A DNA stretch of 24,309 bases, from the NCBI GenBank assembly GCA_023230985.1, contig JALNWH010000020.1, positions 1-24,309 of the forward strand, written 5' to 3'. Shown piece by piece: positions 1 through 7,790 of this stretch. This DNA comes from Bacillota bacterium (GTDB taxonomy: Bacteria > Bacillota > Clostridia > Lutisporales > Lutisporaceae). A program made the translations under genes and the position numbers. Under the pieces are notes generated by a model, which saw nothing but the letters and a program-made list of their open reading frames with translations, was not told where the DNA came from and made no database searches. Position 1 is the stretch's first letter. Every line of letters begins with the position of its first letter.

Positions 1-1008
1 CGTCACAACAAAAGTTGCTATTACATCTCCTAATTTTTCTTCTATGTCTTGATAGGGATTTGCTTCCGCAAGTACAGGTTTTACCGAATAATAATAGGTA
101 GTATTGGCTTCCACATTTACATCTGCATAGGATGTACTTGTTATATAAAAATCTGTTACTGATATTCCTAATTGACTTTGAACTTTGGATCTATATAATC
201 TATAGCCCAACACATTTGATGCTTTAGGCCACATGAGTCTGGCTCCTGATTCAAAGGTTTCTGCCCCTTCTGTTGTTGCAGGTGCCGGTATCGATGGAAT
301 TACCGATGTCGGCGGCTCTGGCGAGCTAGTCTGTGAAACTTCTTTCCATTCATAAATATATTTTACATGGGCATGGGCTAATTCAACATTTCCTCCATTT
401 GAACCCTTTATTAGTATTCCTATTTTATCAACGGAAGAAGGGAAACCTCGTCCCTCAAATGTTAGAGAAGCTATAGCTTTTGTCGAATTTTTAGACTGTT
501 CATCAGTACGATCTCCTATTCCAAAGTTTTTGCCTTGGCTACCATCAGGATAGGTTATAGCTGCCCTCTTTATTAATCTTGCCCCATATACGTCAACTTC
601 ACTAATATCAGCTGAAATTACAAAAGTCGTGCTGATAAAGTAGCCGGCCCTATTATTTGTTATAACAGTCTGTTCGACGGGAATCTCAATAGTACTGTCC
701 GGGTATATAATGTTTGGCGGATCCTCCCACTTATATATTGCATGTAAATCACTGGGTGGCGTGAGGTCTCCAGTGCCAAAAGAAGTGTTCGCATCAGGAC
801 GAAATTGCCTCATTTCAATAGTATTTCCGCTCATTTCAGCCGAGTTAATTAACGGGGGTTCATATTTAGTTTTTTCTATTGGATAGTCAATTCTATCTAC
901 CAGTACCCAAGCATGATTATTAGCATCTGCCCAAATGCTTGTTGTCGTACTAATAAAAAGGCTAAATATCATAGATAGCACAATAACGAATGATAAAACT
1001 TTTTTCAT
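1..1008 (-). CDS. Secreted fibronectin-III-like protein, 5' part (runs off left edge)
   Basis: The reading frame stays open for 336 codons from an ATG at 1008 to the window edge, so the C-terminus is missing. A GAGGAG ribosome binding site sits just upstream. The product starts with a typical signal peptide: MKK, a hydrophobic stretch to about residue 22, and a likely cleavage site at ADA near residue 28. Residues about 30-220 are a beta-rich extracellular-looking region that I do not recognise. A Pro/Ser/Thr-rich linker follows (about 226-248). Residues about 250-336 look like a fibronectin type III fold, with a LMWPKASNVLGYRLYR strand pattern and NTTYYYSVKPV near the end. Proteins of this build are usually exported cell-surface or S-layer-associated proteins; the exact function cannot be told from this part. 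Three hairpins upstream separate it from the regulator gene. Confidence 0.8.
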   Translation of the reverse strand, partial: MKKVLSFVIVLSMIFSLFISTTTSIWADANNHAWVLVDRIDYPIEKTKYEPPLINSAEMSGNTIEMRQFRPDANTSFGTGDLTPPSDLHAIYKWEDPPNIIYPDSTIEIPVEQTVITNNRAGYFISTTFVISADISEVDVYGARLIKRAAITYPDGSQGKNFGIGDRTDEQSKNSTKAIASLTFEGRGFPSSVDKIGILIKGSNGGNVELAHAHVKYIYEWKEVSQTSSPEPPTSVIPSIPAPATTEGAETFESGARLMWPKASNVLGYRLYRSKVQSQLGISVTDFYITSTSYADVNVEANTTYYYSVKPVLAEANPYQDIEEKLGDVIATFVVT

Positions 1009-1021
1009 AAATCTTCTCCTC

Positions 1022-1056
1022 TCAATAACTTTTAAAATTTCTTTCAATAACTTTTA
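1022..1056. repeat. 13-bp direct repeat in the leader of the secreted-protein gene
   Basis: TCAATAACTTTTA occurs at 1022-1034 and again at 1044-1056, a 22-nt period, directly upstream of the ribosome binding site of the secreted-protein gene. The spacing is about two helical turns, which could suit a regulator dimer. It could also be a simple slippage duplication. Confidence 0.4.
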
Positions 1057-1161
1057 TCCTATATCAACAAAAATTTTTCATATATCACTCCTAACTAAAA
1101 AATCTGTTTAATTATTGTATAAATGCAGGTCTTATAATATCATAAAGTTAAAGATAAGAAC

Positions 1162-1178
1162 CCACCCGAAACAGGTAG
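1162..1178 (-). terminator. Third, weakest hairpin of a triple terminator array
   Basis: Read on the minus strand, CUACC pairs with GGUGG (one G-U pair) around a UGUUUC-type loop and is followed by a U-rich but interrupted tail. It resembles the two hairpins to its right and looks like a decayed copy of them. Confidence 0.4.
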
Positions 1179-1193
1179 TCTTAATAAAAAACC

Positions 1194-1210
1194 CTACCTG
1201 AAAAGGGTAG
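1194..1210 (-). terminator. Second hairpin of a triple terminator array
   Basis: On the minus strand CTACC pairs with GGTAG around a CTTTTCA loop, followed by GG and a run of six T. This is a plausible intrinsic terminator despite its short stem. Confidence 0.55.
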
Positions 1211-1220
1211 TTTTAAGAAA

Positions 1221-1250
1221 AGCCCCCCTACCCTTTTCGGGTGGGGGGCT
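1221..1250 (-). terminator. Strong intrinsic terminator, first of a triple array
   Basis: AGCCCCCC pairs with GGGGGGCT, then ACCC with GGGT beyond a one-base bulge, around a short loop. On the minus strand a T-rich tail (TTTTCTT) follows. It would end transcripts from the LuxR-type gene and the small lipoprotein ORF before the secreted-protein gene. Confidence 0.8.
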
Positions 1251-1289
1251 TTACTTAGTAAGTATAGAACAAGTCTATTTTTTGTGTTT

Positions 1290-1443
1290 TTAAGTCTTTT
1301 CTATATATACAGGTCTAGTCGCGGCTATATCCATACCGTCAACCCATATTTTCTTTAGATTCCGCTTTATCTTGTCCGCAAGCGGATAAAATGCTTATAA
1401 AGATAAATATTATACATAAAAAAAGAATTGTCTTTTTCTTCAT
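1290..1443 (-). pseudogene. Small lipoprotein ORF, probably a frameshifted remnant
   Basis: An ATG at 1443 (or the in-frame ATG at 1449) follows an AGGAG site and opens a 34-codon ORF ending at 1339. It encodes a clear lipoprotein signal: a KKK start, a hydrophobic stretch, and a lipobox LSAC followed by G, so the lipidated Cys would be residue 22. Only about 12 residues follow before a stop. In the next frame the reading continues from about 1350 as KIWVDGMDIAATRPVYIEKT to a stop at 1290. A single-base indel would join the two into a lipoprotein of about 50 residues. It lies 41 bp downstream of the LuxR-type gene on the same strand and may share its transcript. It could instead be a genuine tiny lipoprotein. 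Confidence 0.35.
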
Positions 1444-1490
1444 CTGCATTTCACTCCTTTTTTTTGTAATACACCACATTTCTTTATAAA

Positions 1491-2900
1491 TTAATTTTTA
1501 TCATCAAATATTGTCTCTATCAATTCAGATCTGCTCCTTATGTTAAATTTTGAATAAATATTTTTAACAAAGTACTTAACCGTATTTTCACTTATAAAAA
1601 GCTCTTCGGCAATCGTTTTATATGTCTTACCCTGTAATAAACGAGAGGTTACTTGCTTCTCCCGTTCCGATAATATCTCTAACTTCTTTATATGATTTAT
1701 TTTATTATCTTGTTCTTCTATAATCATTTCAGAATACATTTTTAAATAAATATGATCCTTTAATAAAAACGATAAATGTTTATGTAAAAATGGTAAAAGA
1801 GCTAATCCCACACACACTACGGTCAAAGCCAATAATGTTGGATTTGTACTGCTTGCATTATTAAAAATAATAATATTTCCTATTATAGCACCTAAAAGTA
1901 TACCTAGAATATTTGCTGAAAGACCTATACCAAGTATTCTAGCGGAATTATCTCGGAAATCCAACGATTCGCCCAAAATACTCCACCAAAATAAATCATA
2001 TACGCCACAAGCACCAAGCATCAAAGTATCAATTATTATATAACTAATCGCATTACGCCCTAAACACATAAAACTGATAAAAGAAATCCCCATCATGGCA
2101 ATGGCAACATAAAGTAAGTGAGAACGATTTATCTCTTTTGGCAAATTTCGCATTATAAGTATTGCGATAATATAGGGAACAGCCCAATACCAACTTGTCA
2201 ACCATTTTAGATGCTCGAAAGCCGGATTCACAACCTCATACATTAAACCGGAATTAATAGTTATCACAATAATAAAAAAACATAAAAAAACTAGAAGAGA
2301 TTTAATGCTTACATGACTCTCAGCACTTTCACAAGAATCATCAATATGATAATCTATCGGAAGTTTTAAAGCGAACATAAAAGCAAATAATAACATAACG
2401 ATAGATAAAGCCAATCCTAAAAAATAAGATATATGAATGGTCGCTATATTTATAATTATCATCAAAATATTTGATAAAATAATCATATCGGCTATGGTTT
2501 TTATTTTTTCACTTTTAGGTGTGCTGCTCTTTAAATAGTAACCCCATGATGCTACACAATTTCCAGCTAAAAATGAACCTATTATTATTCCTAAAGTCCA
2601 AAGTAGTGAAGGTTCAGAGAAAAAAGGTAAGGATATCAAAATAAACACCGGATAACAATATAGAAAAAGCCGCCTCGCTCGCTTTTGAGATTTTACAAAA
2701 AAACCGCTTAATATTAGTCCCAAAAAAAAAGCAGCTAAACCTCCAAATATCATAATATCTATATTAATATCATGTATTTCTGAAAGTGTATATAAGATTT
2801 GACCTTCAAAGATAAAAGACAGCATCCAACCGGAAAATAAAGAATGTACTATAATAGCTAATTGTCTTTCATTTAGCTGTCCTAATCTGCTATATATCAT
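1491..2900 (-). CDS. LuxR-family regulator with N-terminal polytopic membrane domain
   Basis: 469 residues. About residues 10-375 are strongly hydrophobic with roughly 12 membrane segments separated by short charged loops, resembling a major-facilitator-like fold. After a charged linker (about 376-405) the last 60 or so residues are a LuxR/GerE helix-turn-helix: LSEREKQVTSRLLQGKTYKT, then the recognition helix region around SENTVKYFVKNIYSKF. Proteins with this architecture are known in anaerobes, where the membrane part is thought to sense a ligand or a partner transporter; no ligand can be read from the sequence. The start follows a GGGGG-rich ribosome binding site. It is a single gene, apart from the small lipoprotein ORF downstream. 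The identity of the C-terminal domain is firm; its target genes are unknown. Confidence 0.85.
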   Translation of the reverse strand: MIYSRLGQLNERQLAIIVHSLFSGWMLSFIFEGQILYTLSEIHDINIDIMIFGGLAAFFLGLILSGFFVKSQKRARRLFLYCYPVFILISLPFFSEPSLLWTLGIIIGSFLAGNCVASWGYYLKSSTPKSEKIKTIADMIILSNILMIIINIATIHISYFLGLALSIVMLLFAFMFALKLPIDYHIDDSCESAESHVSIKSLLVFLCFFIIVITINSGLMYEVVNPAFEHLKWLTSWYWAVPYIIAILIMRNLPKEINRSHLLYVAIAMMGISFISFMCLGRNAISYIIIDTLMLGACGVYDLFWWSILGESLDFRDNSARILGIGLSANILGILLGAIIGNIIIFNNASSTNPTLLALTVVCVGLALLPFLHKHLSFLLKDHIYLKMYSEMIIEEQDNKINHIKKLEILSEREKQVTSRLLQGKTYKTIAEELFISENTVKYFVKNIYSKFNIRSRSELIETIFDDKN

Positions 2901-2948
2901 GGAATACCCCCAAAAACAAGATTAACACCTTTTGTTTACTATAAGTTA

Positions 2949-2976
2949 TATATATTCTATCATTAAAAAATGCCAA
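2949..2976 (-). promoter_or_regulatory. Candidate sigma-A promoter for the LuxR-type gene
   Basis: On the minus strand TTGGCA (2971-2976) and TATATA (2949-2954) are 16 bp apart, about 50 nt upstream of the ATG. The fit is moderate. Confidence 0.45.
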
Positions 2977-3110
2977 TGTTAAACCTTTATTAGAAAAATA
3001 AATTCACTTTTATACGAAAAATCTTGAAACTTTTTTTAAAACTTCTGGGCTTTTTATTCTTCCTCATATTTTCCCTTATATTGTTTATCGTTTAAAAACA
3101 AAACAAAAAA

Positions 3111-3144
3111 ATGCCCCGGAATCCCTTTTTGGGTTCCGAGGCAT
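3111..3144 (-). terminator. Terminator of guaB-guaA
   Basis: ATGCC/GGCAT, then CGGAA/TTCCG, then CCC/GGG form a long hairpin around a TTTTT loop. It starts 2 bp past the guaA stop, and a T-rich tail follows on the minus strand. Confidence 0.85.
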
Positions 3145-3146
3145 TT

Positions 3147-4118
3147 TTACTCCCACTCAATCGTACCGGGAGGTTTATTTGTTATATCGTAGACCACCCT
3201 GTTTACATGGGGTACTTCATTTACTATTCTTTCTGATATTATCTCCAATGTATCGTAAGGTATCTTTGCCCAATTAGCAGTCATCGCATCAACGCTATTT
3301 ACAGCTCTGATAGCAATTGTATGGTTATAGGTTCTTTCTCCTTTGTAGATGCCGACGCTTTTTATGTTAGGAAGTACAGTAAAGTACTGCCAAATGCCTC
3401 TTTGAAGTTTTGCTTTTTTTATCTCTTCTTGCAATATTGCATCCGCTTCTCTAACTATATCCAGCTTCTCTTTCGTTATTTCACCTAAAACCCTTACCCC
3501 GAGACCGGGTCCGGGGAAGGGTTGTCTGAATACTAAATCCTCAGGTATTTCCAGTTCTAATCCCACTTTCCTCACTTCTTCTTTATAAAGAGATCTTAAT
3601 GGCTCAATTAGTTTAAGATTCATATCTTTTGGAAGGCCGCCTACGTTGTGATGAGATTTTACAAGACGCGTAGAGTCTCCGCCGCTTTCAATCACATCCG
3701 AGTAAATAGTACCTTGGACTAGAAATTTTACTTGTTCTAACTTTTTTGCTTCTTCCTCAAATACTCTGATAAATTCTTCTCCGATAATTTTTCTTTTTTT
3801 CTCGGGATCGTCTATTCCTGTAAGTTTATCTAAAAATCTGTCTTGAGCATTTATTCTTATTAGATTCATATCCAATAATTCTTTAAATATCTGTTCTACT
3901 TCGTCTCCTTCACCTTTTCTCATCAATCCATTGTCAACAAAAATACAGTTAAGTTGTTTGCCTATAGCTTTATGTACCAATACAGCGGCTACCGAAGAGT
4001 CAACGCCGCCGCTTAAAGCACAGATAACATTGTCTTTGTCAACAAGAGCTTTAATACTTTTTATTGACTCCTCGATAAATTTATCCATATTAAGTTTTCT
4101 ATCTTTAATTATTTCCAT
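3147..4118 (-). CDS. guaA: GMP synthase, ATP-pyrophosphatase (synthetase) subunit only
   Basis: The product converts XMP to GMP using ATP and ammonia. It carries the PP-loop SGGVDSS near residue 38, the conserved NGLMRKGEGDEV, GTIYSDVIES, KSHHNVGGLPK and PFPGPGLGVRVLGE blocks, and ends in the family signature GTIEWE. Bacterial GuaA is normally a protein of about 510 residues with an N-terminal glutamine amidotransferase domain of about 190 residues. Here the protein begins only some 20 residues before the PP-loop domain, so it corresponds to the synthetase subunit of the two-subunit type known in archaea. No amidotransferase gene lies next to it. I chose the ATG at 4118 because AAGGA lies 9 nt upstream; a TTG at 4136 is in frame but overlaps that site. 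It is 29 bp downstream of guaB in the same transcript. Confidence 0.93.
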   Translation of the reverse strand: MEIIKDRKLNMDKFIEESIKSIKALVDKDNVICALSGGVDSSVAAVLVHKAIGKQLNCIFVDNGLMRKGEGDEVEQIFKELLDMNLIRINAQDRFLDKLTGIDDPEKKRKIIGEEFIRVFEEEAKKLEQVKFLVQGTIYSDVIESGGDSTRLVKSHHNVGGLPKDMNLKLIEPLRSLYKEEVRKVGLELEIPEDLVFRQPFPGPGLGVRVLGEITKEKLDIVREADAILQEEIKKAKLQRGIWQYFTVLPNIKSVGIYKGERTYNHTIAIRAVNSVDAMTANWAKIPYDTLEIISERIVNEVPHVNRVVYDITNKPPGTIEWE

Positions 4119-4147
4119 ATTAAGTTTTCCTTTCAATGACTACTGAT

Positions 4148-5599
4148 TTATAAACTATAATTAGGAGCTTCTTTTGTTATATGCACATCATGGGGATGGC
4201 TTTCCCTTAAGCCGGCAGCAGTCACTCTGATAAATTTACTTTCTTTTCTCAATGCTTCAATATTTGGTGTTCCACAGTACCCCATACCGGAACGTAAGCC
4301 TCCCACTAGTTGAAATACTGTATCAGATAAGGGTCCTTTAAATGGAACTCTGCCTTCCACACCTTCCGGCACAAGTTTTTTCGCATCCAGCTGGAAATAC
4401 CTATCCTTGCTGCCACTGGCCATGGATGCCAAGGAACCCATTCCTCTATATACTTTAAAGCTTCTTCCTTGATATATCTCTGTTTCCCCCGGACTTTCTT
4501 CCGTTCCTGCAAAAAGACTGCCTATCATTACAACACTTGCTCCGGTAGCAATAGCTTTAACTACATCTCCGCTGTATTTAACTCCGCCATCAGCGATTAT
4601 TGGTACATCATATTTATCCGCTTCTTTTGCACAATCATATATAGCGGTTATCTGGGGTACTCCTACTCCGGTTACAACTCGCGTGGTACATATTGAACCC
4701 GGTCCTATACCGACTTTAACACCGTCAGCACCGGCTTCTATTAAATCTCTAGCCCCTTCAGCAGTAGCAACATTCCCGGCAACAACCTGCAAATCCGGAT
4801 AGTTTATCTTTATTCTTTCAACTGAATCTAAAACACCTTTTGAATGTCCATGAGCGGTATCTACTACTATTACATCGACCTTCGCCGCAACTAAGGCATC
4901 TACTCTTCCCATCATATCAGGAGTTACACCAACAGCAGCACCGGCAAGAAGTCTGCCCCCTTTATCTTTAGCTGAATTAGGAAATTGTATTATTTTTTCA
5001 ATATCTTTAATTGTAATGAGGCCTTTTAAGTATCCATTTTCATCAACAAGAGGCAATTTCTCAATCTTATGTTTCTTCAGTATCTGCTCCGCTTGGAGCA
5101 AATCAGTGCCTACAGGCGCAGTAACTAAGTTTTCTTTTGTCATTACTTCTTCAATGAGTCTAGTCATATCCGTTTCAAATCTCAAATCTCTATTTGTAAG
5201 TATACCTACAAGTATACCTCTCTCGTTAACTATCGGCACTCCCGAAATTCTGTATCTTTCCATTAGCTCCATAGCATCGGAAGTAATATGATTTGGTGAA
5301 AGATAAAAAGGATCAACAATTACACCATGTTCAGATCTTTTAACCTTATCCACTTCTAAAGCCTGCTCTTCAATTGACATATTTTTATGAATAATTCCAA
5401 TACCGCCTTCTCTTGCAATGGCTATGGCTAACCTAGCCTCAGTTACTGTATCCATGCCTGCTGAAATGATAGGGACATTCAATTTAATCCTTTTAGTAAG
5501 CATTGTAGTAACATCCGTTTCTTTTGGAAGGATTTCAGATTTACCCGGTATTAGAAGCACATCATCGAAGGTTAAGCCTTCTTTAATCAATCTTTCCAT
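4148..5599 (-). CDS. guaB: IMP dehydrogenase
   Basis: 483 residues. It oxidises IMP to XMP with NAD, the step that feeds GMP synthase. Features in order: the N-terminal barrel start TFDDVLLIPG; two CBS domains at about 95-210; the barrel resumes with VDVIVVDTAHGHS and AGNVATAEGA; and the catalytic loop GIGPGSICTTR supplies the active-site Cys. The flap region YRGMGSLASM and the C-terminal SHPHDV motif are typical of bacterial GuaB. Two ATGs are in frame two codons apart. I chose 5599 because AGGAG is 6 nt upstream of it and only 1 nt or less from the first. It is the first gene of a guaB-guaA operon with a strong promoter and its own terminator. Confidence 0.96.
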   Translation of the reverse strand: MERLIKEGLTFDDVLLIPGKSEILPKETDVTTMLTKRIKLNVPIISAGMDTVTEARLAIAIAREGGIGIIHKNMSIEEQALEVDKVKRSEHGVIVDPFYLSPNHITSDAMELMERYRISGVPIVNERGILVGILTNRDLRFETDMTRLIEEVMTKENLVTAPVGTDLLQAEQILKKHKIEKLPLVDENGYLKGLITIKDIEKIIQFPNSAKDKGGRLLAGAAVGVTPDMMGRVDALVAAKVDVIVVDTAHGHSKGVLDSVERIKINYPDLQVVAGNVATAEGARDLIEAGADGVKVGIGPGSICTTRVVTGVGVPQITAIYDCAKEADKYDVPIIADGGVKYSGDVVKAIATGASVVMIGSLFAGTEESPGETEIYQGRSFKVYRGMGSLASMASGSKDRYFQLDAKKLVPEGVEGRVPFKGPLSDTVFQLVGGLRSGMGYCGTPNIEALRKESKFIRVTAAGLRESHPHDVHITKEAPNYSL

Positions 5600-5683
5600 A
5601 AGCATCTCCTTTCTTATGATTATTATTCTATATTCTAGTTTCCGTTATTAATATTGAATTAATCTAATAGCGGTATTTTTATA

Positions 5684-5712
5684 AGTATATTTAAAATAAA
5701 TGTGTTTGTCAA
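5684..5712 (-). promoter_or_regulatory. Sigma-A promoter of guaB-guaA
   Basis: A consensus TTGACA (5707-5712) is separated by exactly 17 bp from TATACT (5684-5689) on the minus strand. It would give a leader of about 75-80 nt. I see no purine riboswitch in that leader. Confidence 0.8.
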
Positions 5713-5745
5713 AGCATAATATAAATTGTTTAGAAAAAAGAAAAA

Positions 5746-5758
5746 GCGTCATCGACGC
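5746..5758 (-). terminator. Terminator after the peptidoglycan-binding gene
   Basis: GCGTC pairs with GACGC around a 3-nt loop, with T-runs on both sides. It lies 6 bp past the stop of the upstream gene and would end the moeA-moaA operon. Confidence 0.7.
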
Positions 5759-5764
5759 AATTTT

Positions 5765-6802
5765 TTATTTCCCTGCAGCCATTTTTATATTTTCTTGATG
5801 TTTCACATCTACTTTATTAGTCCCATGGGTTCTGCTGTTTAAAAAATGCACACAAAAATGTCCGTCCATACCATTACCTTTTACTGTATCTAAGTTAATT
5901 CCGGCACCAAATCCGCCGCTACGTCCCTTTACTTGAACATCGGCAGAATATGCATCCAGTCCGGCATGAGGCATACCTATCATAGATGCTGCTATCTTTC
6001 TATCTCCTACAACAATCAGAACAGGTCTGCGATCCCAACTCCATGTTCCTCCCCATATTTCTTTCATCTTCTTAGTATCTTCTTTTGTTAAGGTTTCGCA
6101 ATCAGCATGATTCCCTCCATAAGTTCTTTTTATATTAAAGCTTTTACCCGTTTTATAATCAACAACTACTGCTTCTTTACCTCTTGGAAAAACTGTTTGC
6201 ACATCTGTCCACCAATCCAATAATTCTCCATATGTACTATCTTTATCCCATATCTCATTACGTTCCTTAGTACCTCTGCTTGCAATTTCTTTATTCTGCA
6301 CAACATTTGCTGATTTTTGTTTTCCGTTATATAGAGCCTCAAGGGTTTTATCCCCTACAATACCATCCACTGCAAGTCCTTCATTCTTTTGAAAGTTTCT
6401 TATTGCATTCTCCGTCATAGAACCAAAAACACCGTCTATAGCACCCTTGTAAAATCCCTTATCTTTTAAGACAGTTTGGATTTCTGTAATTAAATCTATA
6501 TTTTCTTCATTTTTCATAGAAATGCTTGTCCCTAATTTTTGCAAAAAATCTTGTGTTTCTTCTCCTGCTATACCATCGATATCCAAACCATTATCTTTTT
6601 GAAAACACATAACTGCTTCTTTTGTAAGGTCTCCAAAGTAACCCGTTACTTCAGAATCAAGATAACCTTCATTAATAAGTCTTATTTGTAAATTTCTTAC
6701 CGGTAATCCGGTGCTTCCTTTTTTTAATATATCTGCATGGATTGGGGTAACTAAAACTAAAGCAATTACAAAGATAAATAGCAGTAATTTTCTATTTTTC
6801 AT
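5765..6802 (-). CDS. Exported protein with two peptidoglycan-binding domains and a conserved C-terminal domain
   Basis: 345 residues. It starts with an N-terminal signal peptide (hydrophobic 4-21, cleavage near HAD). Two peptidoglycan-binding type 1 repeats follow at about 27-88 and 100-160, each with the GxxG-x-x-T-xxA-xxxFQ pattern (for example VFGSMTENAIRNFQK). Residues about 190-345 form a second domain rich in conserved-looking residues: NHADCETLTKEDTKKMK, WSWDRRPVLIVVGD, GMPHAGLDA and GHFCVHFLNSRTHG. From memory this domain recurs in peptidoglycan-binding proteins of Firmicutes, but I know of no assigned activity. Its His/Cys/Asp content suggests an enzyme or metal site (inference). The gene begins 14 bp after the moaA stop with a GAGGAG site and no promoter of its own that I can see, so it appears to be the last gene of the cofactor operon. 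Confidence 0.85.
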   Translation of the reverse strand: MKNRKLLLFIFVIALVLVTPIHADILKKGSTGLPVRNLQIRLINEGYLDSEVTGYFGDLTKEAVMCFQKDNGLDIDGIAGEETQDFLQKLGTSISMKNEENIDLITEIQTVLKDKGFYKGAIDGVFGSMTENAIRNFQKNEGLAVDGIVGDKTLEALYNGKQKSANVVQNKEIASRGTKERNEIWDKDSTYGELLDWWTDVQTVFPRGKEAVVVDYKTGKSFNIKRTYGGNHADCETLTKEDTKKMKEIWGGTWSWDRRPVLIVVGDRKIAASMIGMPHAGLDAYSADVQVKGRSGGFGAGINLDTVKGNGMDGHFCVHFLNSRTHGTNKVDVKHQENIKMAAGK

Positions 6803-6816
6803 AATTCTCTCCTCTC

Positions 6817-7776
6817 TTAACCGCCTATTCTCATCATATCCCTTTTTATACTTTGCCCTTCATTTAAATAATGCCTTAAAGGTTTTTGTTGAATGGCTAT
6901 CCGTATAGTCTCTTCCAAATCTCCCCCTGATTTTATAACCTTTTTTATGTCAATTTCTTGATTTGAGTTTAGACAGGGCTTTATCTTACCGTCGGCCGTT
7001 AACCTTATCCTATTACAATTACCACAAAAATGATGACTTATGGGATTTATTAAACCAACCAACCCTTTAGCACCGGGTAATTTGTAATATTCAGCCGGAC
7101 TGGACTTGTCCGCTCTGGGAACAGGTTTTAACTCTTTGAACTTATCCAAAACTGTAGTATTTGGAATAAAGTTCTCTTTTGCCCAATCGGTAGCTTGTCC
7201 GATAGGCATCAATTCAATAAACCTTACCTGTATATCTTCATCTATGGTTAGTTTAACGAAATCTTCTATTTCGTCGTCATTAAATCCCCCAATTAATACT
7301 ATATTAATCTTTATAGGCAGTAAGCCAACTTTTTTAGCTTCATCCAAACCTTCTAAGACATTTTTTAAGGAGCCAAATCTTGTTATATGTTTATATTTCT
7401 TTTCATTCAAGGTGTCAAGACTTACGTTCACTCTATGAAGTCCTGATTCTTTTAATTCTTTTGCATATTCTTTTAGCAAAAGTCCATTTGTTGTCATGGC
7501 AATATCTTTTATTCCATCAAGCTTGCTTATATTTTTTATTAATCCTGAAACACCTTTTCTGGTCAGAGGTTCCCCTCCGGTTATTCTAACCTTGTTTATA
7601 CCTATATTGGTGCAGGCTTTCACTACTTCATATATTTCCTCTAAACTTAGCATGTCGCTATGAGTTCTTTTATCCTTTATCCCTTCTTCAGGCATACAAT
7701 ATCTGCATCTTAAATTGCATCGATCCGTTACTGATATTCTAAGATATTCTATGTTTCTTTCAAATCGGTCTTTCAT
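6817..7776 (-). CDS. moaA: GTP 3',8-cyclase, molybdenum cofactor biosynthesis
   Basis: 319 residues, the usual family length. This is a radical-SAM enzyme that rearranges GTP to the precursor which MoaC turns into cyclic pyranopterin monophosphate. The N-terminal cluster motif CNLRCRYC is at about residues 20-27, followed by the SAM-binding ITGGEPLTR. The C-terminal second [4Fe-4S] cluster is shown by HHFCGNCNRIRLTADGKIKP with a third Cys a few residues on. The chain ends in GG, which in the family enters the active site and is needed for activity. AGGAG lies 5 nt before the ATG. It is 14 bp downstream of the MoeA-PBP fusion, in the same operon. Confidence 0.97.
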   Translation of the reverse strand: MKDRFERNIEYLRISVTDRCNLRCRYCMPEEGIKDKRTHSDMLSLEEIYEVVKACTNIGINKVRITGGEPLTRKGVSGLIKNISKLDGIKDIAMTTNGLLLKEYAKELKESGLHRVNVSLDTLNEKKYKHITRFGSLKNVLEGLDEAKKVGLLPIKINIVLIGGFNDDEIEDFVKLTIDEDIQVRFIELMPIGQATDWAKENFIPNTTVLDKFKELKPVPRADKSSPAEYYKLPGAKGLVGLINPISHHFCGNCNRIRLTADGKIKPCLNSNQEIDIKKVIKSGGDLEETIRIAIQQKPLRHYLNEGQSIKRDMMRIGG

Positions 7777-7790
7777 TTTATCTCCTTTAT

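Noticed and set aside
5600..5683. Purine riboswitch in the guaB leader
   Set aside because: The leader is only about 75-80 nt and lacks the conserved three-way junction loops.
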